NCBI RefSeq assembly: GCF_023516595.1
Contig: NZ_JAMGBG010000013.1
Span: 124,001 to 188,000 of the forward strand
Reading direction: 5' to 3'
DNA from: Streptomyces neyagawaensis
GTDB taxonomy: Bacteria; Actinomycetota; Actinomycetes; Streptomycetales; Streptomycetaceae
Length of the DNA: 64,000 bases
The notes beneath the pieces were generated by a model. That model made no database searches and was not told where the DNA came from. It saw only the letters and a program-made list of their open reading frames with translations. Shown here one piece after another: positions 1-8,183 of this stretch. Position 1 is the stretch's first letter. Each line of letters starts with the position of its first letter. The position numbers and the translations under genes were made by a program.

Positions 1-1
1 C

Positions 2-187
2 GAGGTGATGTCCCTGGCGGCGGAGGGCCTGTCCAACGACGAGATCGCCGAGAAGCTCTACGTCAGCCCGCTGACCGTGCGCACGCATATCCACCGCGCG
101 ATGACGAAACTCGGCGCCCGCGACCGGGCGCAACTGGTGGTGATGGCGTACCAGTCGGGCCTGGTGCAGGTGGTACCACCGGAATGA
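2..187 (+). CDS. LuxR-family response regulator, C-terminal end (partial)
   Basis: The window opens inside this gene, and only the last 61 codons are present. They encode a LuxR/NarL-type DNA-binding helix-turn-helix: a segment reading LSNDEIAEKLYVSPLTVRTH is the classic recognition-helix region, followed by INRAMTKLG-like residues (here IHRAMTKLGARDRAQLV) that end most NarL-type regulators. It therefore binds promoter DNA as the output half of a two-component system. The receiver domain and partner kinase lie upstream of the window. The family assignment is firm, but the signal and target are unknown. Confidence 0.85.
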   Translation, partial: EVMSLAAEGLSNDEIAEKLYVSPLTVRTHIHRAMTKLGARDRAQLVVMAYQSGLVQVVPPE

Positions 188-274
188 CAGCAATGAGCGG
201 TGCACCGCGCCCCACGGGGACACGGTGCACCGCATGCGGAAGCCCGCTGGTGGAGGCCCGCTCGTCGAGGCCGG

Positions 275-1723
275 CTACTCCTTGTAGAAGGTGGCGTCCT
301 GCTGGTCGAGGGTCGTGCTGACCGGCTGGGTGTAGAGCAGGTTGTTGTAGTGCCGGATGTAGCGGCCGGGGAAGTTGTACGACTCGTACGACACCCCGGC
401 CGCGCTGTCGGCGAGACCGGCCCGCTGGTGGAAGGAGGCGTCGGCGTCGAACAGGGCCGTGCCGTCGTCCTTCTCCACCCACAGCTCGTTGTTCTTGTGG
501 CGGAGGTAGTAGCCGGGGAAGTTCGCCGACTCCAGGGAGACCGTGCCGCTGCCCGTCAGACCGGTGACGATCCGGAACTGCGAGTCGGCGAGGTTGGTGA
601 CGTTGCCCTCCAGCTTCGCGCGGTACTCCCAGTGCCGGATGAACTTGTCCGGGTAGTTGTACGAGGAGAGGCGGACCGGGGTCGCGCCGTCGGCTACGGG
701 GATGCCGAAGTTGGGTGTGCCGTCTGCGTTCCAGTACAGCTTCTGGTAGCGGGTGCGGCGGTTGGGGTCGTTGAGCGGGTCGCCGCTGATGTCCTTGTAG
801 TCGCGGTCGTGGTAGACGAGGATGTCCGACTTGCCGTCCTCGGAAACCGTGAAGGTGTTGTGGCCGGGCCCGTACTGGCCGGTCCTGTCGTTGCTCCTGA
901 AGACCGGTGTGGACGTCTTCGCCCAGGACGCCGGGTTCATCAGGTCGGCGGTGGCGTCGGCGGTGAGCAGGCCGAGGCAGTAGTTGGCGTCGGTGGCGCT
1001 GGCCGAGTAGGCCATGAAGACCTTGCCGTTCTTCTGCAGGACGGCCGGGCCCTCGTTGACCCGGTGGCCGACGGTCTCCCACGAGTACTCGGGCTTGGAG
1101 ATCATCACCGGGCTGCCGCTGATGGTCCAGGGGTTGGCCATCTTCGCCAGGTACAGGTTGGTGCCGCTGCCGACCGCCGGGTCGTTCTGCGCCCAGCTGA
1201 GGTAGCGGGTCCCGTTGTGGGTGAAGGTGGTGGCGTCCAGCGAGAAGGTGTCCAGGGGCAGGCTGATGCGGCCCTTCTCGGTCCAGGTGCCGGTGAGCGG
1301 GTTGGCGGAGCTGGACTCCAGGACGTACGGGCGGATCTTCCAGATGTCGTCGGAGGCACCGGCCGCGAAGTACACGTACCACTTGCCGTCGATGAAGTGG
1401 ATCTCCGGGGCCCAGATGTGGGCGCCCATGTCACCGCTGGCGTGCTTGGTCCAGATGGTCGTCTCCGGGGCCGTGGCAAGGCCCTGGAGGGTGGTGGCCC
1501 GGCGCATGACGATCTTGTCGTACGCGGGGACGGTGGCGGTGAAGTAGTAGTAGCCGTCGGTGTGCTTGAAGATGTGCGGGTCGGCGCGCTGGAGCGCGAT
1601 CGGGTTGGTGAACGTCACGGCGGGCGACGCGGGCGCGGCGGCCTGGGCGGGGGTGGTCACGCCGGTGAGCACGGCGAGCGCCGCTGCCGCGGCCACCATG
1701 GCCCGTCTGACGAGTCGTCTCAT
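275..1723 (-). CDS. Secreted GH43 glycoside hydrolase with AbfB (CBM42-type) domain
   Basis: Likely an exported alpha-L-arabinofuranosidase or arabinanase/xylosidase of family GH43, 482 residues. Residues 1-29 form a signal peptide ending in TPAQA-AA. The five-bladed propeller domain follows, starting FTNPIALQRADPHIF, where the Asp is the expected catalytic base. NEGPAVL near residue 224 carries the probable acid Glu. Residues about 345-482 form a three-fold AbfB trefoil with repeats such as SYNYPDKFIRH, SANFPGYYLRH and SYNFPGRYIRH, which binds arabinose side chains. The start at 1723 is chosen over the in-frame ATG at 1813 because it begins the signal peptide and has GAAGGG 8 bases upstream. 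It forms a tandem pair with the next GH43 gene, and both are transcribed leftward. The exact substrate cannot be read from sequence. Confidence 0.9.
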   Translation of the reverse strand: MRRLVRRAMVAAAAALAVLTGVTTPAQAAAPASPAVTFTNPIALQRADPHIFKHTDGYYYFTATVPAYDKIVMRRATTLQGLATAPETTIWTKHASGDMGAHIWAPEIHFIDGKWYVYFAAGASDDIWKIRPYVLESSSANPLTGTWTEKGRISLPLDTFSLDATTFTHNGTRYLSWAQNDPAVGSGTNLYLAKMANPWTISGSPVMISKPEYSWETVGHRVNEGPAVLQKNGKVFMAYSASATDANYCLGLLTADATADLMNPASWAKTSTPVFRSNDRTGQYGPGHNTFTVSEDGKSDILVYHDRDYKDISGDPLNDPNRRTRYQKLYWNADGTPNFGIPVADGATPVRLSSYNYPDKFIRHWEYRAKLEGNVTNLADSQFRIVTGLTGSGTVSLESANFPGYYLRHKNNELWVEKDDGTALFDADASFHQRAGLADSAAGVSYESYNFPGRYIRHYNNLLYTQPVSTTLDQQDATFYKE

Positions 1724-1879
1724 GTTGTGCGGCCCTTCGGGTTTCGGATGTGCGGGGTGGAGCGGACCGGCGGACGGCATCGGCGTCGGCTCGGCGTCGG
1801 CGTCGGCGTTCATGGAGGCCGGAGCAGTCCGCCGGTCAGGCGGCCATGTGACTTGGCAGCCATGTGGTGGTCGGGCGGG

Positions 1880-3391
1880 TCAGGCGGTCGTGGGGACGAG
1901 CCGCCACTGCTGGCAGTTGTTGTTGAGCCAGGACCACTGGCGTACGTCGGTGCCGTTGGCTGTGCCGCAGTCGGCGGCGTCCATGACCTTGCCGGTGGAG
2001 GCGTTGACGATGCGGACGTAGTCGCCGCCGAGGTAGACCATGCGGAACTTCTGGCAGTTGTTGTTCAGCCAGGACCACTGGCGGATGTCGGTGCCGTCCG
2101 CGGCGGCGCACTCGGCGACGTCGGCGACCTTGCCGGTGGCGACGTTCACGAGGCGGCTGGTGTCGTCGGCGCGGTCCTCGATACGCCACTTCTGGTTGGC
2201 GCCGCCGTTGCAGGTCCACTGGAGGATGTTGGTCCCGTCGGCCGTGTTGCCGCCGCTGACGTCCAGGCACTTGCCGCTGTTGCGGTTGACGATGGTGTAC
2301 GCGTTCGGGGTCGTCGCCGTCTCACCGGAGGGGCCGGCGAGGGTGGTGCCGAGGGCGACGGGCGTGCCGAAGTTGGGGGTACCGTCCGCGTTCCAGGTGA
2401 ACTTCTGCGCGCGGGTCGTCCGACCGTTGTCGCAGCCGTCACCGGCCGCGTCGTTGGCGTGGTAGACGATCCAGTTCTCGGTGCCGTCGGGCGAGGTGAA
2501 GAACCCGTTGTGGCCGGGCGCGTAGACACCGTTGGCGTCGGCGCGCTGGAACACGGGGGTCTGCTTCTTGGTCCAGGAGGAGGCGAGCAGCGGGTCGGAA
2601 CCCGTCAGCTCCAACTGCCCGAGCTTGTAGTCGGGGCCCCAGCAGGCGCTGGCGGAGTAGATGAGGAAGGTGCGCCCGTTGCGGTAGAGCGGCTCGGGCC
2701 CTTCGTTGACCTCACCGCTCTGCGTCTCCCAGCCGAGCGTCGGGCTGGAGATGACGGTGAAGGTGGAACTGGCCAGCGTGTACGGGTTGCTGAGCGGCGC
2801 GATGACGAGGCTCTGCTTGCCGCCGCCGACGAAGCCGCTGCCCACCAGGTACAGCTTGCCGTCGTGCTTGAGCACGCTGGCATCGATGAGCCAGCCGCCC
2901 GGGGTGGTGTTGGCGCCGGTGAGGGTGTTCTTGTAGGTGTACGGCCCCATCGGGTCGGACCCCGCGCTCTCCAGCACATGGGTGCGCTGGCTGTCGCAGC
3001 AGGCGGTGCCGCGGGGCCCGGCGGAGTAGTAGAGGTACCACTTGCCGTCGAAGAAGTGGATCTCCGGGGCCCACATGTTCCAGTTGCGGGTGGAGGTGCT
3101 GTCCGACCACACCTGGACGCTGGGCGCGGTGCTCAGCCCGGCGAGCGTGGGCGACTTCCGCATGGTCAGCTCACCGGTGAACGAGGTCGTCACCAGGTAG
3201 TAGTTGCCGTTGTAGTACTCCAGCCAGGGGTCGGCGCCCTTCTGCGACTTGACCGGGTTGGTGAACGGTTTGCCGTCGGCCGCGGCGGCGGAGCCGGCGG
3301 GCTGGACGGCAAGGAGCGACGCGAGGAGGGCCACCAGAGCGGCCCCCCAGGTCACCCAGTGGCGTAGGTGGCGTACGCGTGTGCGGACCAC
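1880..3391 (-). CDS. Secreted GH43 glycoside hydrolase with ricin-B lectin (CBM13) domain
   Basis: A 503-residue exported GH43 enzyme, probably acting on arabinan or arabinoxylan. The N-terminus is a signal peptide (Arg-rich start, hydrophobic run ALVALLASLLAVQ, cleavage near SAAAADG). The propeller begins FTNPVKSQKGADPWLEYYNG, with the catalytic Asp in ADPW, and NEGPEPL near residue 230 holds the probable acid. Residues from about 357 form a ricin-type trefoil with three QW-like repeats (ILQWTCNGGANQKW, IRQWSWLNNNCQKF, VRQWSWLNNNCQQW). The start is a GTG preceded by GGAAGGGA. It lies about 160 bases upstream of the other GH43 gene on the same strand, and a palindrome sits just in front of it, so the pair may share one sugar-responsive regulator. 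Confidence 0.9.
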   Translation of the reverse strand: MVRTRVRHLRHWVTWGAALVALLASLLAVQPAGSAAAADGKPFTNPVKSQKGADPWLEYYNGNYYLVTTSFTGELTMRKSPTLAGLSTAPSVQVWSDSTSTRNWNMWAPEIHFFDGKWYLYYSAGPRGTACCDSQRTHVLESAGSDPMGPYTYKNTLTGANTTPGGWLIDASVLKHDGKLYLVGSGFVGGGKQSLVIAPLSNPYTLASSTFTVISSPTLGWETQSGEVNEGPEPLYRNGRTFLIYSASACWGPDYKLGQLELTGSDPLLASSWTKKQTPVFQRADANGVYAPGHNGFFTSPDGTENWIVYHANDAAGDGCDNGRTTRAQKFTWNADGTPNFGTPVALGTTLAGPSGETATTPNAYTIVNRNSGKCLDVSGGNTADGTNILQWTCNGGANQKWRIEDRADDTSRLVNVATGKVADVAECAAADGTDIRQWSWLNNNCQKFRMVYLGGDYVRIVNASTGKVMDAADCGTANGTDVRQWSWLNNNCQQWRLVPTTA

Positions 3392-3446
3392 GGCAAGTCC
3401 CTTCCGGGAGCGGCTCAGCAGGGGGGATGTTCAGGGATCTTCGAGT

Positions 3447-3462
3447 GTTCGACATTGCGAAC
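3447..3462. promoter_or_regulatory. Palindrome upstream of the GH43 pair (putative operator)
   Basis: The sequence GTTCG-ACATTG-CGAAC is a perfect inverted repeat with 5-base arms and a 6-base spacer. It lies 56 bases upstream of the GTG start of the GH43/ricin-B gene. Position and symmetry suit an operator for a sugar-responsive LacI, IclR or AraR-like regulator. No such regulator is encoded next to it, so the binder is unknown. Confidence 0.4.
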
Positions 3463-3623
3463 GCTGTGCGTAACTTCGGCCAGAAGGTAAGCGTGGGGCA
3501 GGAGGGGCGTCAATGGATCGGACACGACTTTCGTGGCGGATGCGTGCGGATGCGTCCCAGGAACCCGATGGGGCGGCCGGCTTCGGCGGAATACACGGCC
3601 CCGGCGGCCCAGTTGGTGACGGC

Positions 3624-4481
3624 ATGGGGATTCAGCACACAGGACGACACGGCATCTGGAGCATGGGCCTACGAGCGGAGGACCCCGCGCGGCGGGGTGA
3701 ACTGGCGGAGGCGGCGGTCGAGTTGGAGGAACTCGGCTTCGGCGCGATCTGGCTGGGCGGCAGTTCGGCCGTACGCCACGCCGTCCCGCTGATCGAGGCG
3801 ACCACCCGACTCACGGTCGCCACCGGCATCCAGAGCATCTGGCAGTACGAGGCCGGCGACACGGCCGCGGAGTACGCCGCCCTGGAGACCGCCCACCCCG
3901 GCCGCTTCCTGCTCGGCCTCGGCGTCAGCCACGCCAAGCTCGCCGACCAGTACCGGCGCCCGTACTCGGCGATGGTCGCCTACCTGGACGCGCTGGACGC
4001 GGCGGGCGTCCCCGCGGAGCGCCGCGTCCTCGCCGCCCTCGGCCCGAGGATGCTCCGCCTCTCCCGCGACCGGGCGGCGGGCTCACACCCGTACCTGGTG
4101 ACGCCGGAGCACACGGCTCAGGCGCGCGAGGCGTTGGGCGAGGGGCGGCTCCTGGCCCCCGAACTGAAGGTGATCCTGGAGACCGACCCGACCCGCGCCC
4201 GCGCCACGGCCCGCGCCCACCTCTCCTTCTACCTGGGCCTGCCCAACTACACGAACACGTTCCTCCGCCTCGGCTTCACCGAGGACGACCTCACGGACGG
4301 TGGCAGCGACCGCCTGATCGACGCGGTGTACGCCTGGGGCGACGAGAACCGCATCCGGTCGCGAGTGGACGAGTTCCACGCGGCGGGGGCGGACCATGTG
4401 GCGTTGCAGGTGATCGACGAAGGGCCGGGGGACGCGCTGCCGAGGGAGGGGTGGCGGCGGCTGGCGGCGCTGCTGGGCTGA
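3624..4481 (+). CDS. LLM-class F420-dependent oxidoreductase
   Basis: A 285-residue luciferase-like TIM-barrel oxidoreductase of the short actinobacterial type (TIGR03620-like), expected to use coenzyme F420 or FMN. Segments that fit are the opening beta strand IWSMGLRAEDPARR, the substrate/cofactor loop ATTRLTVATGIQSIWQ, HPGRFLLGLGVSH, and the late YVWGDENRI-like loop (YAWGDENRIRSR). The frame is open back to 3513, but the ATG at 3624 starts just before the conserved barrel and gives the usual family length. Its ribosome site is weak (GGTGACGG). It is monocistronic, and the substrate is unknown. Confidence 0.8.
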   Translation: MGIQHTGRHGIWSMGLRAEDPARRGELAEAAVELEELGFGAIWLGGSSAVRHAVPLIEATTRLTVATGIQSIWQYEAGDTAAEYAALETAHPGRFLLGLGVSHAKLADQYRRPYSAMVAYLDALDAAGVPAERRVLAALGPRMLRLSRDRAAGSHPYLVTPEHTAQAREALGEGRLLAPELKVILETDPTRARATARAHLSFYLGLPNYTNTFLRLGFTEDDLTDGGSDRLIDAVYAWGDENRIRSRVDEFHAAGADHVALQVIDEGPGDALPREGWRRLAALLG

Positions 4482-4511
4482 CCGCAGGGGCGGGGCCGGG
4501 TCGAGCGATGC

Positions 4512-5034
4512 CTACCCAACCGGGCTGTAAGGAGGCGCAGCTCGGCAGTGACACGGTTCGGGCGCTGCGTTCCCTACCGAACGAGAAGGACCCGGTGATA
4601 CCGCTCCGGGAACAGCCCCGAGATGGGTAGTGACGTGCTGGAACGCGTTCCACGCCACTGCGTTGGTTCCGTCGCCGAAGGGGTAGTGCCGGGCCGGGGA
4701 CGTGAGTGCACCCAGGAGTTGGGGGCGTAGGGCGAGGGGTGGGCGACGGGCGTGGGTGAGGCCGATGGCGTTGACGTCCCGGCTGCCGAGGGTGAAGGAC
4801 ACAGGGACAGGTGGGGCCTCCAGACGCGGGGTCAGGGTCAGGTCCCCGCGAGCCGCTCGGAGCATCGTGAGCATCGACACCAGGCCATGCTCGTCGACCA
4901 GCGCGGCCGCAAGGGATTCGATGGCGTCCAGGGGGACGTCCGCAGAGGACGTGTATCCGAGGGTGAGCGTGATCTCCTGGGCGACGCCGGCCTTCGTACG
5001 CGTTGTGCGAAGGCCGGCGATGGACGGGTTTCTC
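4512..5034 (-). pseudogene. Degenerate reading frame of unknown family
   Basis: On the minus strand an open frame of protein-like composition runs from about 5034 to 4512. It contains stretches such as AQEITLTLGYTSSADVPLDA, DEHGLVSMLTMLRAARGDLT and ARHYPFGDGTNAVAWNAFQHV. No ATG or GTG starts it: the frame is closed by a TGA immediately upstream of 5034, and the first start-like codon is the GTG at 4880, well inside the conserved-looking part. After HLGAV the composition turns to low-complexity Pro/Ser, suggesting a frameshifted tail. I do not recognise the family. It is most simply a broken gene, perhaps a remnant left beside the rnpB-flanked islet. A CTG-started small gene is the alternative. 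Confidence 0.4.
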
Positions 5035-5160
5035 AGGGACTTTCAGCCTTGTCCGAGGGACTTCCGAGGGACTTTCCGCCGCCTGACACGGCAGGCCCCG
5101 AAAGATCGGCAAGGTCCTCCGACGCGGGTCAGAGGCCCTTTCCGAGGCAAAGCCGCAGGC

Positions 5161-5191
5161 GGCGGCAGACGAGTCGGGCTGTACGCCGGGT
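5161..5191. repeat. Copy of the rnpB 3' end (distal attachment-site-like repeat)
   Basis: These 31 bases, beginning GGCGGCAGACGAGTCGGGCT and ending GTACGCCGGGT, are identical to 8184-8214, which is the 3' end of the RNase P RNA gene. A duplicated RNA-gene 3' end 3 kb from the real one is the signature left by a site-specific integrative element inserted at rnpB. Identity stops sharply on both sides. Confidence 0.75.
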
Positions 5192-5197
5192 ATTCCT

Positions 5198-5213
5198 GAT
5201 CACAAGTGTGATC
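5198..5213. promoter_or_regulatory. Perfect palindrome next to the distal repeat
   Basis: GATCACA-AG-TGTGATC is a perfect 16-base palindrome with 7-base arms, six bases inside the islet from its left repeat and about 165 bases before the ATPase start. It could be an operator for the ATPase gene or a protein-binding site of the lost recombination system. The binder is unknown. Confidence 0.45.
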
Positions 5214-5374
5214 GGGGCGACCAGCGGCAGGGCGAGGCCCATGCGCCTTTCCCGTGCCCATCCGCCCGGCCCAAGAGCAGGGCCGGACGTCCCCTTCCGC
5301 AGGGCCCGGGTGCCGCGGTGGGATGGAAGAAGACCGATCCGGCGGTCACCGTGCCGGATCTTCCGAGGTGTGCC

Positions 5375-7705
5375 ATGAACCACTCCGCTCTCGCAGCGCG
5401 ACTGCACCGCCTGACCTCCACAGGAGTGTCCCGACGGCTGGAACCGGTCCTCTTGGTCGTCACGGCGGCCGCCCTCGCCGGCGGCGGCATCGCCTGGCTC
5501 GTGGACGCCCCAAACGTCGCTGACCTGCTCTGGGCTCTGGCTACCGTGGCCGCCGTGGTCCCCGCGGTGTGGTGGGTGCTGGCCGCGTTGCGGCGCGGAC
5601 AGGCGGGCGTGGACCTGATCGCCGTACTCGCACTCGGCGGGACCCTTGCCGTGGGTGAGTACCTGGCCGGTGCCCTGATCGCGCTGATGCTCGCCACCGG
5701 GCGCACCCTGGAAGCCGCTGCCCAGCGGCGCGCCTCCCACGACCTGCGGGCCCTGCTCGAACACGCGCCGCGCTCGGCGCACCGGCGTACCGACTCGGGC
5801 GTGGTAACAGTGCCGCTGGAACAGGTCGCCGTCGGGGACCTGCTCGTCGTCCGTCCCGGTGAAGTCGTTCCCGTCGACGGTCGCGTGGACGGCGCCGCAG
5901 CCGTCCTCGACGAGTCGGTGCTCACCGGTGAGCCCGTCCAGGTCGAGCGGCTCCTGGGCGAAGGAGTGCGCAGCGGCGTGGTCAACGCCGGGGGCGCCTT
6001 CGAACTGCGCGCCACCGCCACCGAGCGGGACAGCACCTACGCCGGAATCGTGCGGCTGGCCCAGCAGGCCGGGGCCGAGTCCGCGCCTGTCGTGCGGCTG
6101 GCCGACCGCTACGCCGCCTGGTTCCTTCCTCTGTCCCTCGTCATCGCGGGACTGGCCTGGCTGATCAGCGGTTCCGCCGTACGGGCGGTCGCCGTCCTGG
6201 TCGTCGCCACGCCCTGTCCGCTGCTGCTGGCCGCCCCGGTCGCGATCGTCTCCGGTCTCTCCCGCGCCTCCCGCCTCGGCGTGGTCGTCCGCGACGGCGG
6301 CGCACTGGAGAACCTGGGCCGCGCCCGCACCCTCCTGCTCGACAAGACCGGCACCCTCACCCGAGGCCGCCCACGCGTCCTCGACGTCACCGCCGCCCCC
6401 AATCTGAAGCCCGCGGAAGTCCTGCGTCTGGCGGCCTCACTCGATCAGTACTCGCCCCACGTCCTGGCCCAGGCCATCGTCGACACCGCCAGAGAACGCG
6501 GACTGGAACTGACAGCCCCGACGGACGTCACGGAAGAACCCGGCCGAGGCGCCGCCGGCACTGTGGGCGGACACCGCGTGTCCGTCGGGCGCCTGGACCC
6601 CGACCAGGCACGGCCCGCCTGGGCCGGGGCGGTCGACAACCGTGCCCTCCTTGACGGCGCGGCCGTCGCCTGGCTCACCCTCGACGGGGAGCCGGCCGGT
6701 GCTGTCCTGCTGCGCGACCCCCTGCGCCACGACGCGCCGCGCACCCTGCGCCACCTGCGCGCGGCTGGCATCGAGCGGCTGCTGATGCTCACCGGCGACC
6801 GCGCCGCACCGGCCCACGAAGTCGCCGCCGTCCTCGGCCTCGACGACGTACGCGCCGAACTCGGCCCGGCCGACAAGGTCGCCGCCGTGCGCGCCGAACG
6901 TGAGCACGCCGTCACCGTGATGGTCGGCGACGGTGTCAACGACGCCCCCGCCCTGGCCGCCGCCGACATCGGTGTCGCCATGGGCGCGCGCGGCTCCACC
7001 GCCTCCTCCGAGGCCGCCGACATCGTCCTGACCACCGACCGGGTCGACCACCTCGCCGACGCCGTCACCATCGCCCAGCGCGCCCGCCGCATCGCCGTCC
7101 AGAGTGCCCTCGGCGGCATGGTGATGTCGCTGGCCGCCATGGCCGCGGCCGCGGTCGGCCTGCTCCCGCCCGCCGTCGGCGCGCTGCTCCAAGAGGGCAT
7201 AGACGTCGCCGTCATCCTCAACGCCCTGCGCGCCCTACGCGTCGACCAGGGGGCACGCCCCGCCGTCACCCCCGCCGCCGAAGCCCTCATCCACCGCTTC
7301 GCCGACGAACACCACGACCTTCAGGACGTCCTTGACGCCGTACGCGACGCAGCCGACCGCCTCTCCGGCACCCCCGGGCCCACAGCCCTCACCGCCGTGG
7401 AGGAGACCCACCGCCTGCTCGTCGAACGGCTGCTGCCCCACGAGTACGCCGAGGAACACGAGCTCTATCCCGCAATCGCCCCCACCCTCGGCGGCCCCGA
7501 GGCCACCGCCACCATGAGCCGCGCCCACACCGAGATCGAACGCCTCTCACGGCGCATCGCCACCCACCTCGAACTGGCCCGCGCCGACGGCGGCCTGGCC
7601 CCCGAACAACTCGACGACCTGCGCTCCTGCCTTTACGGCCTCAACACCGTCCTGCGGCTGCACTTCACCCAGGAGGAGGAGAACTATTTCTCCCTCGCCC
7701 CCTGA
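5375..7705 (+). CDS. P1B-type metal-transporting ATPase with C-terminal hemerythrin domain
   Basis: A 776-residue heavy-metal P-type ATPase that should export or move a transition metal across the plasma membrane. Visible parts in order are N-terminal membrane segments, the actuator loop with LTGEPV, the transmembrane metal motif TPCP at about 279-282, the phosphorylation motif DKTGTLT at about 323, the hinge GDGVNDAP at about 517, and a hemerythrin-like four-helix tail (about 635-776) with spaced His/Glu such as DEHHD, HEYAEEHEL and HFTQEEE. TPCP plus a hemerythrin tail matches the P1B-5 class, whose characterised member Nia responds to Ni and Fe. There is no N-terminal CXXC metal domain. 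The ATG at 5375 follows GAGG; upstream in-frame codons lack a ribosome site. It is the main cargo of the rnpB-flanked islet. Confidence 0.88.
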   Translation: MNHSALAARLHRLTSTGVSRRLEPVLLVVTAAALAGGGIAWLVDAPNVADLLWALATVAAVVPAVWWVLAALRRGQAGVDLIAVLALGGTLAVGEYLAGALIALMLATGRTLEAAAQRRASHDLRALLEHAPRSAHRRTDSGVVTVPLEQVAVGDLLVVRPGEVVPVDGRVDGAAAVLDESVLTGEPVQVERLLGEGVRSGVVNAGGAFELRATATERDSTYAGIVRLAQQAGAESAPVVRLADRYAAWFLPLSLVIAGLAWLISGSAVRAVAVLVVATPCPLLLAAPVAIVSGLSRASRLGVVVRDGGALENLGRARTLLLDKTGTLTRGRPRVLDVTAAPNLKPAEVLRLAASLDQYSPHVLAQAIVDTARERGLELTAPTDVTEEPGRGAAGTVGGHRVSVGRLDPDQARPAWAGAVDNRALLDGAAVAWLTLDGEPAGAVLLRDPLRHDAPRTLRHLRAAGIERLLMLTGDRAAPAHEVAAVLGLDDVRAELGPADKVAAVRAEREHAVTVMVGDGVNDAPALAAADIGVAMGARGSTASSEAADIVLTTDRVDHLADAVTIAQRARRIAVQSALGGMVMSLAAMAAAAVGLLPPAVGALLQEGIDVAVILNALRALRVDQGARPAVTPAAEALIHRFADEHHDLQDVLDAVRDAADRLSGTPGPTALTAVEETHRLLVERLLPHEYAEEHELYPAIAPTLGGPEATATMSRAHTEIERLSRRIATHLELARADGGLAPEQLDDLRSCLYGLNTVLRLHFTQEEENYFSLAP

Positions 7706-7740
7706 GAGTGACCCACGAAGGATCCGGCGTCTGCCACGAC

Positions 7741-7822
7741 GGACCGTCGGACGGGCGGACGGACGGGCGGACGGGCGAACGGGCGGGCGGGCGGACGGAC
7801 GGGCGAACGGGCGAACGGACGC
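7741..7822. repeat. Degenerate CGGACGGG-type simple repeat
   Basis: About 80 bases after the ATPase gene consist of imperfect tandem copies of an 8-12 base unit (variants of CGGACGGG and CGAACGGG). It separates the ATPase gene from the convergent CBS-BON remnant. Such G-rich arrays are slippage-prone. No coding role is apparent. Confidence 0.7.
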
Positions 7823-7829
7823 CGTCGGC

Positions 7830-8144
7830 TCACACCGCCACGATGGCGTCGACGACCTCGACCACGTCGTCGATGTCCCGTACCGGCGCGAGCAGTTCGA
7901 GGATGAGGTCCTTCTCCAGCCGCCCCGTCAATGTCACCACGCCGTTCTTCACGGCCACGTCGACGGCACGTGTATCCACCAGATGCTGCCCGACGAGGGA
8001 CTCGACTTCGGCCTGGATCTCGGTGTCGTCGCGGATCAGGGCGCGCAGCAGGTCCTGTCGGCTGACCACGCCGACGAGCCGGCCGTGAAGGTCGGTCACG
8101 GGGAGCCGCGCAGATTCGCCCCGGATTCGACCCCGAGGTTTTGT
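7830..8144 (-). pseudogene. 5'-truncated CBS-BON domain protein
   Basis: The minus strand encodes the C-terminal part of the common actinobacterial CBS-pair/BON protein: the end of a second CBS domain (ARLPVTDLHGRLVGVVSRQD) followed by a complete BON domain (VAVKNGVVTLTGRLEKDLIL to the end). Intact family members have a whole first CBS domain before this, which is missing. Upstream of ARLPV the frame turns to unrelated residues and meets a TGA at 8145-8147, 40 bases from the rnpB repeat. The gene was therefore cut, probably by the event that joined it to rnpB. A GTG at 8099 could still start an 89-residue fragment, but function is unlikely. Confidence 0.75.
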
Positions 8145-8159
8145 TCATCCGGTAAACAA
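8141..8159. promoter_or_regulatory. 19-base near-perfect palindrome beside the rnpB-proximal repeat
   Basis: TTGTTCATCCGGTAAACAA reads almost the same on both strands (only two opposed mismatches). It lies 25 bases inside the islet from the right repeat, like the palindrome beside the left repeat. It is either an operator or an arm-type site of a lost recombinase or excisionase system. Confidence 0.4.
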
Positions 8160-8183
8160 TACCTCTGACCTGCGGAACTACGG

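Noticed and set aside
200..3367. Long open frame (over 1000 codons) on the plus strand across the GH43 pair
   Set aside because: It is antisense to two clear GH43 genes; the Val/Gly/Arg-rich translation and lack of motifs are typical of a GC-rich shadow frame.
8105..8135. GGTCGAATCC stretch resembling a tRNA T-arm next to the islet end
   Set aside because: No acceptor, D or anticodon arm can be built around it; the target RNA here is rnpB.
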